From NCBI RefSeq assembly GCF_020055635.1, contig NZ_JAIPUT010000025.1, positions 1-59,282 on the forward strand: DNA of 59,282 nt, written 5' to 3'. The notes beneath the pieces are model-generated. The model saw only the letters and a program-made list of their open reading frames with translations. It was not told the DNA's origin and did not search any database. The DNA is from Marivita sp. GTDB lineage: Bacteria > Pseudomonadota > Alphaproteobacteria > Rhodobacterales > Rhodobacteraceae. Shown here piece by piece: positions 1 through 7,971 of the stretch (within the stretch, counting starts at the first letter, position 1; each line of letters opens with the position of its first letter). The position numbers and the translations under genes were made by a program.

Positions 1-267
1 ATTAAGGCGCGTAATGAAGTTTATGTAATTTAGTTTTGCGATCCGCCGGAAATCCGAGAGTCCGTCTTATGTATTTTGCCCGATTTTGTGTTGGAATAGT
101 CTGCCTCGGTGGCAGTGACCAATGCTCCTGGTAAGATGAATCTGCCCGTAGAGTTAAAAACGGACTGATCCCCGTGGGTCGTCATCACGTCGATCCGTCC
201 GCCGCGATGAGAAGTTTCAGATACCGCTTGCTTGCTGCGGGTGAGCGTGACCCTTATAATCAGCGCC
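1..267. other. Left-edge intergenic stretch, nothing recognised
   Basis: I see no supported gene, RNA or operator here. Short open frames on both strands overlap each other and look like chance frames. The GTTCG/CGAAC half-site motif found before most operons of the window is absent. Confidence 0.5.
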
Positions 268-753
268 ATGGATAATGACGGCACCGAACCAGACCACGCA
301 CGAAGCCTTGAGGGGTTGATCGACAAGGCCGACATCTCGGGTGTCATCCACTCCTATTGCTATCATTTCGATCGGGCAGAGGACGACTCCGTATTGGCCC
401 TCTTCACCGACGATGCCGTTGTCGATTACGGACCGGATGTTCCTACGTTGACGGGCCGAGCCGAAATCCATGAAATGGTGTCGCGCGGCTTGGCCGATTT
501 TTTTGCGGCAACCAGTCATCATGTATCCAACATAATGGTTCATTTCGAGGCACCGGATCAGGCGACAAGCATCTGCTATCTATATGCGTGGCACAGGTAT
601 CAGGATGGCCGGCCGAATAGCGAATTATGGGGACAGTACCATCACGCGTTCCGTCGCGTCGGTGACGGATGGAAGATTTCCAGTCTCATTCTGCGTGCAG
701 CAGGCTCAGATCTCTTTCACCGGGACAAGATGCACCCTATCGGACGTCGTTAA
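268..753 (+). CDS. SnoaL-like (NTF2-fold) domain protein
   Basis: The 161-residue protein has the look of the SnoaL_4 branch of the NTF2 fold. An N-terminal helix with DKADISGVIHSYCYHFDRAE is followed by LFTDDAVVDYGP, a region around TSHHVSNIMVHF, and a C-terminal strand pair around WGQYHHAFRRVGDGWKI. Members are small cone-shaped hydrolases, isomerases or dioxygenase beta-like subunits, so no reaction can be assigned. I chose the ATG at 268; a TTG 36 bases earlier is in frame but would add an unlikely N-terminus. The gene stands alone, converges on the TRAP operon and has no copy of the shared operator, so it may not belong to the regulon that fills the rest of the window. Confidence 0.75.
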   Translation: MDNDGTEPDHARSLEGLIDKADISGVIHSYCYHFDRAEDDSVLALFTDDAVVDYGPDVPTLTGRAEIHEMVSRGLADFFAATSHHVSNIMVHFEAPDQATSICYLYAWHRYQDGRPNSELWGQYHHAFRRVGDGWKISSLILRAAGSDLFHRDKMHPIGRR

Positions 754-834
754 GGGCAAACGTAAGCCAGGCCTGCGTCACATCGGAAAAACGAAACTTA
801 CTAATTTCGCGACCGTGCGCAGGACAATAGAGAA

Positions 835-855
835 GGGCGGCCGTTCGGGCCGCCC
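835..855. terminator. GC-rich hairpin downstream of dctP
   Basis: GGGCGGCC at 835-842 pairs with GGCCGCCC at 848-855 around a 5-base loop. It lies between the convergent SnoaL-like gene and dctP and could end either transcript. There is no clear T-run on either side, so rho-independent action is uncertain. Confidence 0.4.
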
Positions 856-881
856 GTCCAGTTCTCGGGTATGGACACCGA

Positions 882-1874
882 TTAATTACCGGCAATGAAC
901 GCTTCGAACCGGTCCTTGAATTCCGCCGCTTCGGGTTGGTCTGTCAGGATGATGTCCCAGCTTTTCTTGGCCGACTCCATGAACGGGGCAAGATCAGGCT
1001 CGAGTATTTCGACCCCGGCTTCCGCAGCGGTCTTCAGACCCTCATCGGCAAGACTGTCATGCGCGTCGATGCCGACTGCTATGGCGTCGGTTGCGGCGGT
1101 CTGAATCAACTCCTGGATATCTGCAGGTAGACCGTCCCACCATGTCTTGGACAGCACCATGACGGTGGTCGATTGGTGCGCTTTGGTCATTGTGTAAGTA
1201 TTGACCGTTTCGTAGAACCCGTCAGCGACGATGGCATCCGGCGAGATCTCGAGAGCATCCACGACATTGTTCTGGATTGCCATGAACAACTCGCCGTAAG
1301 ACATCGGTGTCGGCTGGGTGCCCATGGCTTTGTAGGCCTCGACGAACCCCGGCGTGGGAAGAACGCGGATCTTCAGACCCTGCATGTCCTCGATGGATTC
1401 CACCCGTGCAGGAGCCTTACTGGCTACCGACCTTTCATAGATCGACCCGAAGCCCAGACCGTACATTCCGTACTCGCCCAGGAGATCAAGCATTTCGCGA
1501 CCCATGTCGCTTTGCAGAACTTCGTAGGCCTGCTGCTTGTCTTCGAAAAGATAAGGCAGGGACAGCACGCGATATGCCGGCACCACGGTTTCAAGTGTGG
1601 AACCACCAACAAAGCCGCCGGTGAGAATTCCGGTCCGCATCGACTGGATGGCGCGGGTTTCGTTGCCGGCCTGAGCGCAGCACTGGACCTCAACAGCGAT
1701 CTGGCCCGCGGAGCGTTCCTCGACAAGCGATTTGAATTCGTTAAGCGTCACTTGGTATGGACTTTGATCGCTCAACACATGGGCCATGGTCATTGTGTAG
1801 TCCTGAGCCTGAGCGGCACCGGCCCCCACGAGCATCGCTGCGGCGAGGCCAAACGCGGTATGTCTGATAGTCAT
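882..1874 (-). CDS. dctP: TRAP transporter substrate-binding protein (DctP family)
   Basis: This periplasmic receptor of 330 residues begins with a Sec signal peptide (hydrophobic core about 8-20, likely cut after AQA near residue 23). The body carries DctP-family features: an N-terminal AHVLSDQSPYQ segment, the LKIRVLPTP segment with Arg170 at the position that in the family salt-bridges the ligand carboxylate, and GELFMAIQNNVVDALE. DctP proteins mostly bind organic acids, including amino acids and ectoine; the ligand here is unknown. It is the last gene of the dctQ-dctM-dctP operon, 25 bases after dctM. The order, with the receptor last, is a common variant. Confidence 0.93.
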   Translation of the reverse strand: MTIRHTAFGLAAAMLVGAGAAQAQDYTMTMAHVLSDQSPYQVTLNEFKSLVEERSAGQIAVEVQCCAQAGNETRAIQSMRTGILTGGFVGGSTLETVVPAYRVLSLPYLFEDKQQAYEVLQSDMGREMLDLLGEYGMYGLGFGSIYERSVASKAPARVESIEDMQGLKIRVLPTPGFVEAYKAMGTQPTPMSYGELFMAIQNNVVDALEISPDAIVADGFYETVNTYTMTKAHQSTTVMVLSKTWWDGLPADIQELIQTAATDAIAVGIDAHDSLADEGLKTAAEAGVEILEPDLAPFMESAKKSWDIILTDQPEAAEFKDRFEAFIAGN

Positions 1875-1899
1875 GTCAGTAATCTCCCTGTCGTTCTGA

Positions 1900-3171
1900 T
1901 TAACGGAGCAAGGCGAGCGAAATGCCCGGGACGTAGGTGATGATCATCAGGTTGCCGAAGAGGACCATCAGGAACACCGCAAGCGGACGCATCAGTTGCT
2001 CCATACTGATGCGAGCGATCCCACAAGCGATGAAAAGATTGACTCCGACCGGAGGCGTTACCATGCCGACAGCGAGGTTCACGATCATAATCATTCCGAA
2101 ATGAATCGGGTCGATCCCATAGCTCACGGCAATGGGAGACAGGATCGGACCGAGAATGACGATAGCAGCGAAGGTTTCCATGAACATCCCCACGACAAGC
2201 AGGAACACGTTCACCAGAAGCAGGAAATACAGTGGGTTTTCCGTCACGGTCGTCAACAGCATTCCAAGCTGCTGCGGCGCGCGCAAAAGATGCAGCGCAA
2301 AAGCGAACATCGCGGCGAAAGCGACAATGATCATCACCACCGACGAGGTGATGGCCGCACTTGCGAAAATGCGCGGGAGGTCCTTGAGCGATATCTCGCG
2401 GTAGACCCCGACGCTCAGGAACAGCGCATAAAAGACCGCCACAACCGCCGCCTCGGTCGCAGTGAAGATACCCCCGAAAATACCACCCAAGATGATGATG
2501 GGCATGAAGAGTGACAAGGACGCCTGCCAGAACGCGGCGGACACCTCGCGCAGCCATGGACCTGCTTGAAACGGCTGCCGCTCGCCATAGCCCATGATCC
2601 AAGAGACCAGGATGGCCGTTGTCATCAACGAGGTCCCTATCATCAGCCCCGGCAGAAAACCTGCAATGAACAGGTCAGTGATCGAAATCCCCGTGATGAC
2701 CCCGTAGATTACCATCGCCACGGAAGGTGGGATGATGACACCCAACTCTCCCGACGCGGCCGTCGTCGCGGCACTGAATGGGCGCGGGTATTTCTGCTTT
2801 TCCATCTCGGGTATCAGCATCGACCCGATGGCAGCTGCCGTAGCTGCGGATGATCCGGAGATGGTGGCGAACAACATGGAGGTCATCACGACTGCGGCTG
2901 CCAATCCGCCGCGAACCCAACTGACCAACGCCTTGGCCAGATTGACAAGCCGCTTGGCGATGCCGCCGTGCTGCATCAGGCGACCCGCCAGTACGTATAG
3001 CGGCAAGGCCATGAGCGCAAAGCTGTCCAAGGCTTCGAAGATGACCTGAGGAATGGCAATGAACGGAATATTCTTGTCGATCAGCGTGGGAACAGCGGCC
3101 AGACCAAGCGACATGGCGATGGGCACGCTTGCGACAAACAGGACCAGAAGTGAAGCAACAAGAAGGATCAC
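1900..3171 (-). CDS. dctM: TRAP transporter large permease (DctM)
   Basis: This is the large membrane subunit of the sodium-driven TRAP carrier: 423 residues that are almost entirely hydrophobic helices, with family segments such as SGSSAATAAAIGSMLIPEM and ELGVIIPPSVAMVIYG and the C-terminal GMVTPPVGVNLF. A longer in-frame start at 3201 exists inside dctQ. The GTG at 3171 is preferred because GGAGGA lies 6 bases before it, within the last codons of dctQ, and the dctQ stop codon ends one base before it. This implies translational coupling. Length fits the family (about 420-430). Confidence 0.93.
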   Translation of the reverse strand: MILLVASLLVLFVASVPIAMSLGLAAVPTLIDKNIPFIAIPQVIFEALDSFALMALPLYVLAGRLMQHGGIAKRLVNLAKALVSWVRGGLAAAVVMTSMLFATISGSSAATAAAIGSMLIPEMEKQKYPRPFSAATTAASGELGVIIPPSVAMVIYGVITGISITDLFIAGFLPGLMIGTSLMTTAILVSWIMGYGERQPFQAGPWLREVSAAFWQASLSLFMPIIILGGIFGGIFTATEAAVVAVFYALFLSVGVYREISLKDLPRIFASAAITSSVVMIIVAFAAMFAFALHLLRAPQQLGMLLTTVTENPLYFLLLVNVFLLVVGMFMETFAAIVILGPILSPIAVSYGIDPIHFGMIMIVNLAVGMVTPPVGVNLFIACGIARISMEQLMRPLAVFLMVLFGNLMIITYVPGISLALLR

Positions 3172-3172
3172 G

Positions 3173-3679
3173 TCAATCCTCCGGCGCGAAATCCGAGGCA
3201 AATCGGATATCGCGGCCTTCGATCAATGTTTCTGCGATCAGCGCCAATGAATTGAGAATCATCAGAACCATGCTGACCGGCATGGCCCAGTAGACCTTGT
3301 CTTTCGTGATGCCGAGAACCGGGCTGGTCTCTGATTTGCCGAGTTCAATGAAATCAACACCCGTTAAGAACAAAAGTCCGAAAAATGAGATGCACAGGAT
3401 CATTACGGCAAAGCGTATCGGCACGCCCGTATGCGCGGGCAATTTGCGGACACCGAATTCAAGCGCGATCATTCGCGCGTGCCGCACACCCACGGCAGCC
3501 CCTAGGAATACCATCCAGATCAAGGTGTAGCGCGCCAGCTCCTCGGTCCAGGGTGCGGAAATGTTCACATTCAAGGCTGTAAGGACAAAGCGGACCAACA
3601 CTTGAATCAAGACGGCCAAGGAAACAATGCAAAGCAATGCGGCGACAAGAGCCGTCACCACTACATTGATCTTGTCCAT
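3173..3679 (-). CDS. dctQ: TRAP transporter small permease (DctQ)
   Basis: The four-helix small subunit of the TRAP transporter pairs with DctM. The 168-residue protein shows four hydrophobic segments and the family motif around WTEELARYTLIWMVFLGAA, followed by GVRHARMIALEF. The start is uncertain: ATG at 3679 is used here, while a GTG at 3700 would add 7 residues, and neither has a strong ribosome-binding site. It is the first gene of the TRAP operon. A GTTCG-N5-CGCAC operator lies about 125 bases upstream at 3803-3817. Confidence 0.9.
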   Translation of the reverse strand: MDKINVVVTALVAALLCIVSLAVLIQVLVRFVLTALNVNISAPWTEELARYTLIWMVFLGAAVGVRHARMIALEFGVRKLPAHTGVPIRFAVMILCISFFGLLFLTGVDFIELGKSETSPVLGITKDKVYWAMPVSMVLMILNSLALIAETLIEGRDIRFASDFAPED

Positions 3680-3802
3680 AATGGTCACGTAAATCCGCAC
3701 CGGCTCTATCCCAACCGCAAGTTTTTCTGTGTCAGCGGCGAGGCGCCTTCGTGTACATCGACAAGCTTACGCATGTCGAAAATGTTCGCAAGACAAATTT
3801 TT

Positions 3803-3817
3803 GTTCGCTATGCGCAC
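3803..3817. promoter_or_regulatory. Putative IclR-type operator before the TRAP operon
   Basis: GTTCG-N5-CGCAC matches the shared element of the window in its 15-base form. It lies in the 262-base gap between dctQ (leftward) and the end of the peptide-ABC operon, where the TRAP promoter must be. The preceding sequence lacks a good CGAAC arm, so only two half-sites are visible. Confidence 0.6.
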
Positions 3818-3941
3818 AATGCGAATTTTTTGAATTTCCGGCTCGGCCAAATCCAATTTCGTCAAGAGAATTCTCCGGTATTCCTGCTCAGATCCGCCGT
3901 TCAGGCGCCGATGCAGGCCAGTCGTCAGAGGGCGTTGCGCT

Positions 3942-4931
3942 TCAGTCTGCGACCAGCTTTTCCGCGAAATGACAAGCGGAGCGGGACTCGCCGACGGACC
4001 GCAGGACCGGGCGCTCGGACCTGCAGCGGTCTTGCGCGAGCGGGCAACGTGGGTGATAGGCACAGCCCTTGGGAGGGTTGATCGGATCGGGGATCTCACC
4101 GGTGGGCGGTTCGGTCTCCCGCCCGAACCCATCCAGCTTTGGTGCAGCTTCCAGAAGCATCTTTGTGTAGGGATGGCGCGGAGTGGTGAAAAGCGCATCC
4201 GGTGCCGCCTCTTCGACCAGACGACCAAGGTAAAGCACACCGATCCGATCCGCCATGTGACGCACGACGGTCAGATCGTGGCTGATGAACAGGAACGTCA
4301 GTCCAAGGTCTGTCTTGAGGTCGGACATCAGGTTCAGAACCTGCGCCTGAACGCTCACATCAAGGGCCGATGTCGGCTCGTCGCATACGATGAAGCGCGG
4401 GTTAGACGACAGGGCGCGTGCAATGCAAAGGCGTTGCCGTTGCCCACCCGAGAATTCGTGCGGATACTTGTCGGCATCTTCTGCGGACAACCCGACCTGT
4501 TCCAGCAAGCGTTCTGCAAGACCGGTCGTGTCACCACCCCGGGCGGCCACAGGTTCGGTGATGATGTTTCGCACGCGCCAACGGGGGTTGAGACTTGCAT
4601 AAGGATCCTGAAACACCATCTGGATTCGCTCACGCGCCGCATCCATGGCCTTGGCGGATGTCTCGCGGGACAGGTCGACGCCCCCGATGGTGACTGACCC
4701 GTCGGTTGGGGTCAGCAATCCCACCATCATCTTGCCGATCGTGGATTTGCCCGATCCGCTTTCACCGACCAGTGCATAGGTCTCTTTAGCGGGAATATCG
4801 AAAGACACGTCCGACACGGCGGTGAGAATGCTCTTGGGCAAACGCTCCACCACGCGGTTCAGCCACGGTTTGGACACGTCGAACCTGCGCGTAAGATTGC
4901 GCACGGACACCATGGCAGGTTTGGTCGACAT
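3942..4931 (-). CDS. Peptide ABC transporter ATPase, DppF/OppF type (system 1)
   Basis: This 329-residue cytoplasmic ATPase has Walker A GESGSGKS (56-63), the signature SGGQRQR, Walker B FIVCDEPTSALD and the C-terminal oligopeptide-transporter tail with a cysteine cluster (CAYHPRCPLAQDRC) typical of OppF/DppF. The start is the ATG at 4931, which overlaps the stop of the preceding ATPase gene by one base (TGATG). It is the last gene of a long leftward operon. It should pair with the neighbouring DppD-like ATPase and the two permeases; the substrate class is peptides or peptide-like compounds by family. Confidence 0.92.
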   Translation of the reverse strand: MSTKPAMVSVRNLTRRFDVSKPWLNRVVERLPKSILTAVSDVSFDIPAKETYALVGESGSGKSTIGKMMVGLLTPTDGSVTIGGVDLSRETSAKAMDAARERIQMVFQDPYASLNPRWRVRNIITEPVAARGGDTTGLAERLLEQVGLSAEDADKYPHEFSGGQRQRLCIARALSSNPRFIVCDEPTSALDVSVQAQVLNLMSDLKTDLGLTFLFISHDLTVVRHMADRIGVLYLGRLVEEAAPDALFTTPRHPYTKMLLEAAPKLDGFGRETEPPTGEIPDPINPPKGCAYHPRCPLAQDRCRSERPVLRSVGESRSACHFAEKLVAD

Positions 4932-5926
4932 CAGGCGATATCCTTGGCTGTTTCTGTGGCACCGACCGGAAACCAGCATGCAGCCCGACCCTCGTCTGCT
5001 GCCAGTGTCGGGCCAAGGTCGCGACGGCAGGCCGTCTGCGCCCGATTGCAGCGCGGGTGAAAGGCGCATCCTTGGGGCAGCGCCCCTAGACGGGGCATGT
5101 TGCCAGGAATTTGACGCAAGCGGGTCTGGCCGAGTGACGCCAACGGGGCCGACCCCATCAGCCCCTCGGTATAGGGATGGCGCGGACGGGTCAGCACCTC
5201 GCGCACCGGACCCAGCTCGGCGGTGCGGCCGGCATACATGACGGCAACCTTGTCAGCGGTTTCGGCGATTACGCCCATATCATGGGTGACCAGCATCACC
5301 GCAGTGCCGCGGTCCCGGCACAGTCGCCGCAGGAGCGTGATGATCTGGGCTTGCACGCTGACATCAAGGGCGGTTGTCGGTTCGTCCGCAATCACCAGCG
5401 ATGGCTCGGCACAGAGCGCCAGCGCGATGACAACCCGCTGGCGCATCCCGCCGGAAAACGCGTGCGGGTAACTGTCGATGCGTTCACGCGCACCGGGAAT
5501 ACCTACTTCCTCAAGCGCTTTCACAGCGCGCTCGCGCGCCTCGGATTGCGAGATCGGAAGGTGTTCGCGCATGGTTTCGATTAACTGTTCGCCCACGGTC
5601 AACAGCGGATTGAGGCTGGTCAACGGATCCTGAAACACCATGCCGATGCCGGTGCCTCGAATCTTGCGCATGTCTGATGGCGACAGGGTGTCGATGCGTC
5701 GCCCGTTCAGATACACCTCACCCGATACGATCTGAGCGGGACGGTCCAGAAGCCCGATCACCGCGTTGCCGGTCATGGATTTGCCCGCACCGGATTCCCC
5801 GACAACGCCAAGGATCTCTCCCCGTGCGATGTCAAAGCTGACATTGTCGACAGGGCGCAGAACAGCGTGACGGGTCTGGATCTCGACCACCAAGTTGCGG
5901 ACGGACAGAACGGGTGTGTCGGTCAT
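4931..5926 (-). CDS. Peptide ABC transporter ATPase, DppD/OppD type (system 1)
   Basis: The 331-residue ATPase has Walker A GESGAGKS (43-50), a Q-loop in VFQDPLTSLNP, signature SGGMRQR, Walker B LVIADEPTTALD and a C-terminal cysteine tail CAFHPRCNRAQTAC. The MRQR signature and IPGNMPRLGALPQGCAF tail are typical of the DppD/OppD branch. Its ATG overlaps the stop of the upstream permease by 4 bases, so the two are translationally coupled. Confidence 0.92.
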   Translation of the reverse strand: MTDTPVLSVRNLVVEIQTRHAVLRPVDNVSFDIARGEILGVVGESGAGKSMTGNAVIGLLDRPAQIVSGEVYLNGRRIDTLSPSDMRKIRGTGIGMVFQDPLTSLNPLLTVGEQLIETMREHLPISQSEARERAVKALEEVGIPGARERIDSYPHAFSGGMRQRVVIALALCAEPSLVIADEPTTALDVSVQAQIITLLRRLCRDRGTAVMLVTHDMGVIAETADKVAVMYAGRTAELGPVREVLTRPRHPYTEGLMGSAPLASLGQTRLRQIPGNMPRLGALPQGCAFHPRCNRAQTACRRDLGPTLAADEGRAACWFPVGATETAKDIA

Positions 5927-6879
5927 TTCAGCCTCGGGTTCAACGCATCACGCAGCCAGTCGCCCAGCAGGTTCACGCTGAGCGCCAACATCAGAAGGGT
6001 GACAGCGGGAAAGAACAGGATCCACCACTCCCCGGAGAACAGGAATCCCTGCCCAATGCGGATCAGCGTGCCAAGGCTGGGCTGTGTCGGGGGCGCACCG
6101 ACGCCCAGAAAGGACAGTGTCGCTTCAGCGATGATGGCCAGTGCAAGCGATATTGTGGCGATTACAAGAACCGGCGACATTACGTTGGGCAGGATATGCC
6201 TCAGCATGATCGCACCCTTGCTACGGCCGATCAGGCGCGCGGCCTGCACATATTCCTTGTTCTTCTCGACCAGAGTGGCCCCACGCACGACGCGGGCGAA
6301 CTGAACCCAGTCCGACAGGCCGATCGCGATGATCAGCACCCAGATTGCCATCTGGTCACGGTATTCCACCGGCGTGATGCCCTTGGCGATGCCAAAGATC
6401 AACATGGCGACCAGGATGGCGGGAAAGGTCAGCTGAACATCGGCGGCACGCATGATGATGGTTTCGGTCCAGCCACCAAGGTAGCCCGCCAGCAAGCCCA
6501 GAGTGACCCCCAACAGCATGGCGAACAGGACGGCAGCAAAGCCCACGAACAGCGAGATGCGCATGCCGAAAAGGATAGTCGAGAACACATCGCGGCCCTG
6601 ATCGTCGGTGCCCAGCCAGAACACCTCGCCACTGAACATGTTGGGTTCCATCGGCGGGGTGAACCCGTTCATCAGATTGAGAGAGCCCGGATCGAACGGA
6701 TCGTACGGCGCCACCAGCGGCGCAAAGACCGCGCCCAGAACCAGTGTCATCAGGACGAGGAAAGACACGATCGCAACCGGAGAGCGGCGGAATTTCCAAG
6801 CGAAATCCGACTGCCATGCCGATGTGAACCGTGACATGCGCGCTCGGGTAGCGGCAGGGGGTGGCGTGGTTTCGACCAT
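5923..6879 (-). CDS. Peptide ABC transporter permease, DppC/OppC type (system 1)
   Basis: This inner-membrane permease of 318 residues has the OppC N-terminal extension and first helix (SPVAIVSFLVLMTLVLGAVF), the WLGTDDQGRDVFSTILFGMRIS motif specific to the DppC/OppC branch, and the EAA loop around VQAARLIGRSKGAIMLRHILPN that contacts the ATPases. An in-frame start at 6921 would overlap the upstream gene; the ATG at 6879 with AAGGGA upstream is preferred. It follows the DppB-like gene by one base. Confidence 0.92.
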   Translation of the reverse strand: MVETTPPPAATRARMSRFTSAWQSDFAWKFRRSPVAIVSFLVLMTLVLGAVFAPLVAPYDPFDPGSLNLMNGFTPPMEPNMFSGEVFWLGTDDQGRDVFSTILFGMRISLFVGFAAVLFAMLLGVTLGLLAGYLGGWTETIIMRAADVQLTFPAILVAMLIFGIAKGITPVEYRDQMAIWVLIIAIGLSDWVQFARVVRGATLVEKNKEYVQAARLIGRSKGAIMLRHILPNVMSPVLVIATISLALAIIAEATLSFLGVGAPPTQPSLGTLIRIGQGFLFSGEWWILFFPAVTLLMLALSVNLLGDWLRDALNPRLK

Positions 6880-6880
6880 G

Positions 6881-7861
6881 CTAGTGTCCCTTCGTGCCAT
6901 CGACGCGCAGACGCGGGTCAATGGCGAAATAAAGCAGATCGACGATCAGATTGATGCCGACGAACATGACCGAAATCAGCATCAGATAAGCCGCCATTAC
7001 CGGGATATCGACGAACTGGATCGCGTTGATGAACAAAAGGCCGACACCCGGCCACTGAAACACGGTTTCGGTGATGATCGCAAAAGCGATGATCGAGCCT
7101 AGTTGCAGGCCGGTAACAGTGATCACCGGCACCAGCGTATTCTTTAGTGCATGGCGGAAGTTGACCGACTTTTCACGCAATCCCCGCGCCCGGGCAAAGC
7201 GGATGTAATCCTGCCGCAGCACCTCGAGCATCTCGGATCGTACCAGACGCATGATCAACGTCATCTGGTATAGCCCCAATGTGATCGAGGGCAGGATAAG
7301 CGCCTTGAGCCCGCTTTGCGTCAGAAACCCGGTGGTCCACCACCCAAGGTCCACGGTGTCGCCGCGCCCGAAACTGGGCAGCATGTCCAACTCGACCGAA
7401 AACACCCAGATCAGCAGAATGCCGATCAGGAAGGTGGGTAACGAAACACCGACAAGTGAAAGTGTCATGATGACGTTCGACCCAATGCCATTGCGTCGGA
7501 TCGCGGTGAAAACGCCGAACCCGATACCGAACAGCATCGCAAAGACACCCGACACAAAGGCCAGTTCCAGCGTCGCAGGAAGGCGTTCTGCGATGATCTG
7601 CGACACCTCGCGGCCCTGGCGGTAGGACAGACCGAAATTGCCTTGGAAAGCGTTGCCAAGGAACGTCCAGTACTGAACCACAATGGGCTGATCGAGACCC
7701 ATTTGTTCGCGCAGCCGGTCGACATCTGCTTGCGTGCGTTCCTGTCCCAGCATGTTCTCGACCGGATCGCCGACAAAGCTGAACATCGCGAAGGCCACCA
7801 GCCCCACGATCAGCAATACCAGAACGGATTGGAAAACGCGCCTGAGAATGAAGGCAATCAT
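6881..7861 (-). CDS. Peptide ABC transporter permease, DppB/OppB type (system 1)
   Basis: The 326-residue permease starts with the typical OppB/DppB sequence MIAFILRRVFQSVLVLLIVGLVAF, then the family segment LGLDQPIVVQYWTFLGNAFQGNFG, and ends with VDLLYFAIDPRLR. Six transmembrane segments and the EAA motif (ARGLREKSVNFRHALKNTLVPVITV) are visible. It forms the translocation pore with the DppC-like partner. A hairpin-containing gap of 110 bases separates it from the binding-protein gene. Confidence 0.92.
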   Translation of the reverse strand: MIAFILRRVFQSVLVLLIVGLVAFAMFSFVGDPVENMLGQERTQADVDRLREQMGLDQPIVVQYWTFLGNAFQGNFGLSYRQGREVSQIIAERLPATLELAFVSGVFAMLFGIGFGVFTAIRRNGIGSNVIMTLSLVGVSLPTFLIGILLIWVFSVELDMLPSFGRGDTVDLGWWTTGFLTQSGLKALILPSITLGLYQMTLIMRLVRSEMLEVLRQDYIRFARARGLREKSVNFRHALKNTLVPVITVTGLQLGSIIAFAIITETVFQWPGVGLLFINAIQFVDIPVMAAYLMLISVMFVGINLIVDLLYFAIDPRLRVDGTKGH

Positions 7862-7934
7862 GCGGCTCAGCTTTCAAAGAAGTCGTCAGAGTGCGCAGAC
7901 AGGTGCCTGTCTGTACTTCGCCCGTCAAGGGGTG

Positions 7935-7962
7935 GGGGACGGCACGTCACCGTGCCCTCCCC
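7935..7962. promoter_or_regulatory. Intercistronic hairpin between binding protein and permease genes
   Basis: GGGGACGGCACG (7935-7946) pairs with CGTGCCCTCCCC (7951-7962) around a 4-base loop, with one mismatch. It sits just after the stop of the binding-protein gene. In other peptide-ABC operons such hairpins protect the 3' end of the binding-protein mRNA or reduce read-through, which sets the excess of receptor over permease. That role here is inferred from position. Confidence 0.5.
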
Positions 7963-7971
7963 GGGATCGCA

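Noticed and set aside
835..855. Proven rho-independent terminator behind dctP
   Set aside because: The stem is strong but no T-run follows on either strand, so it is given only moderate confidence.
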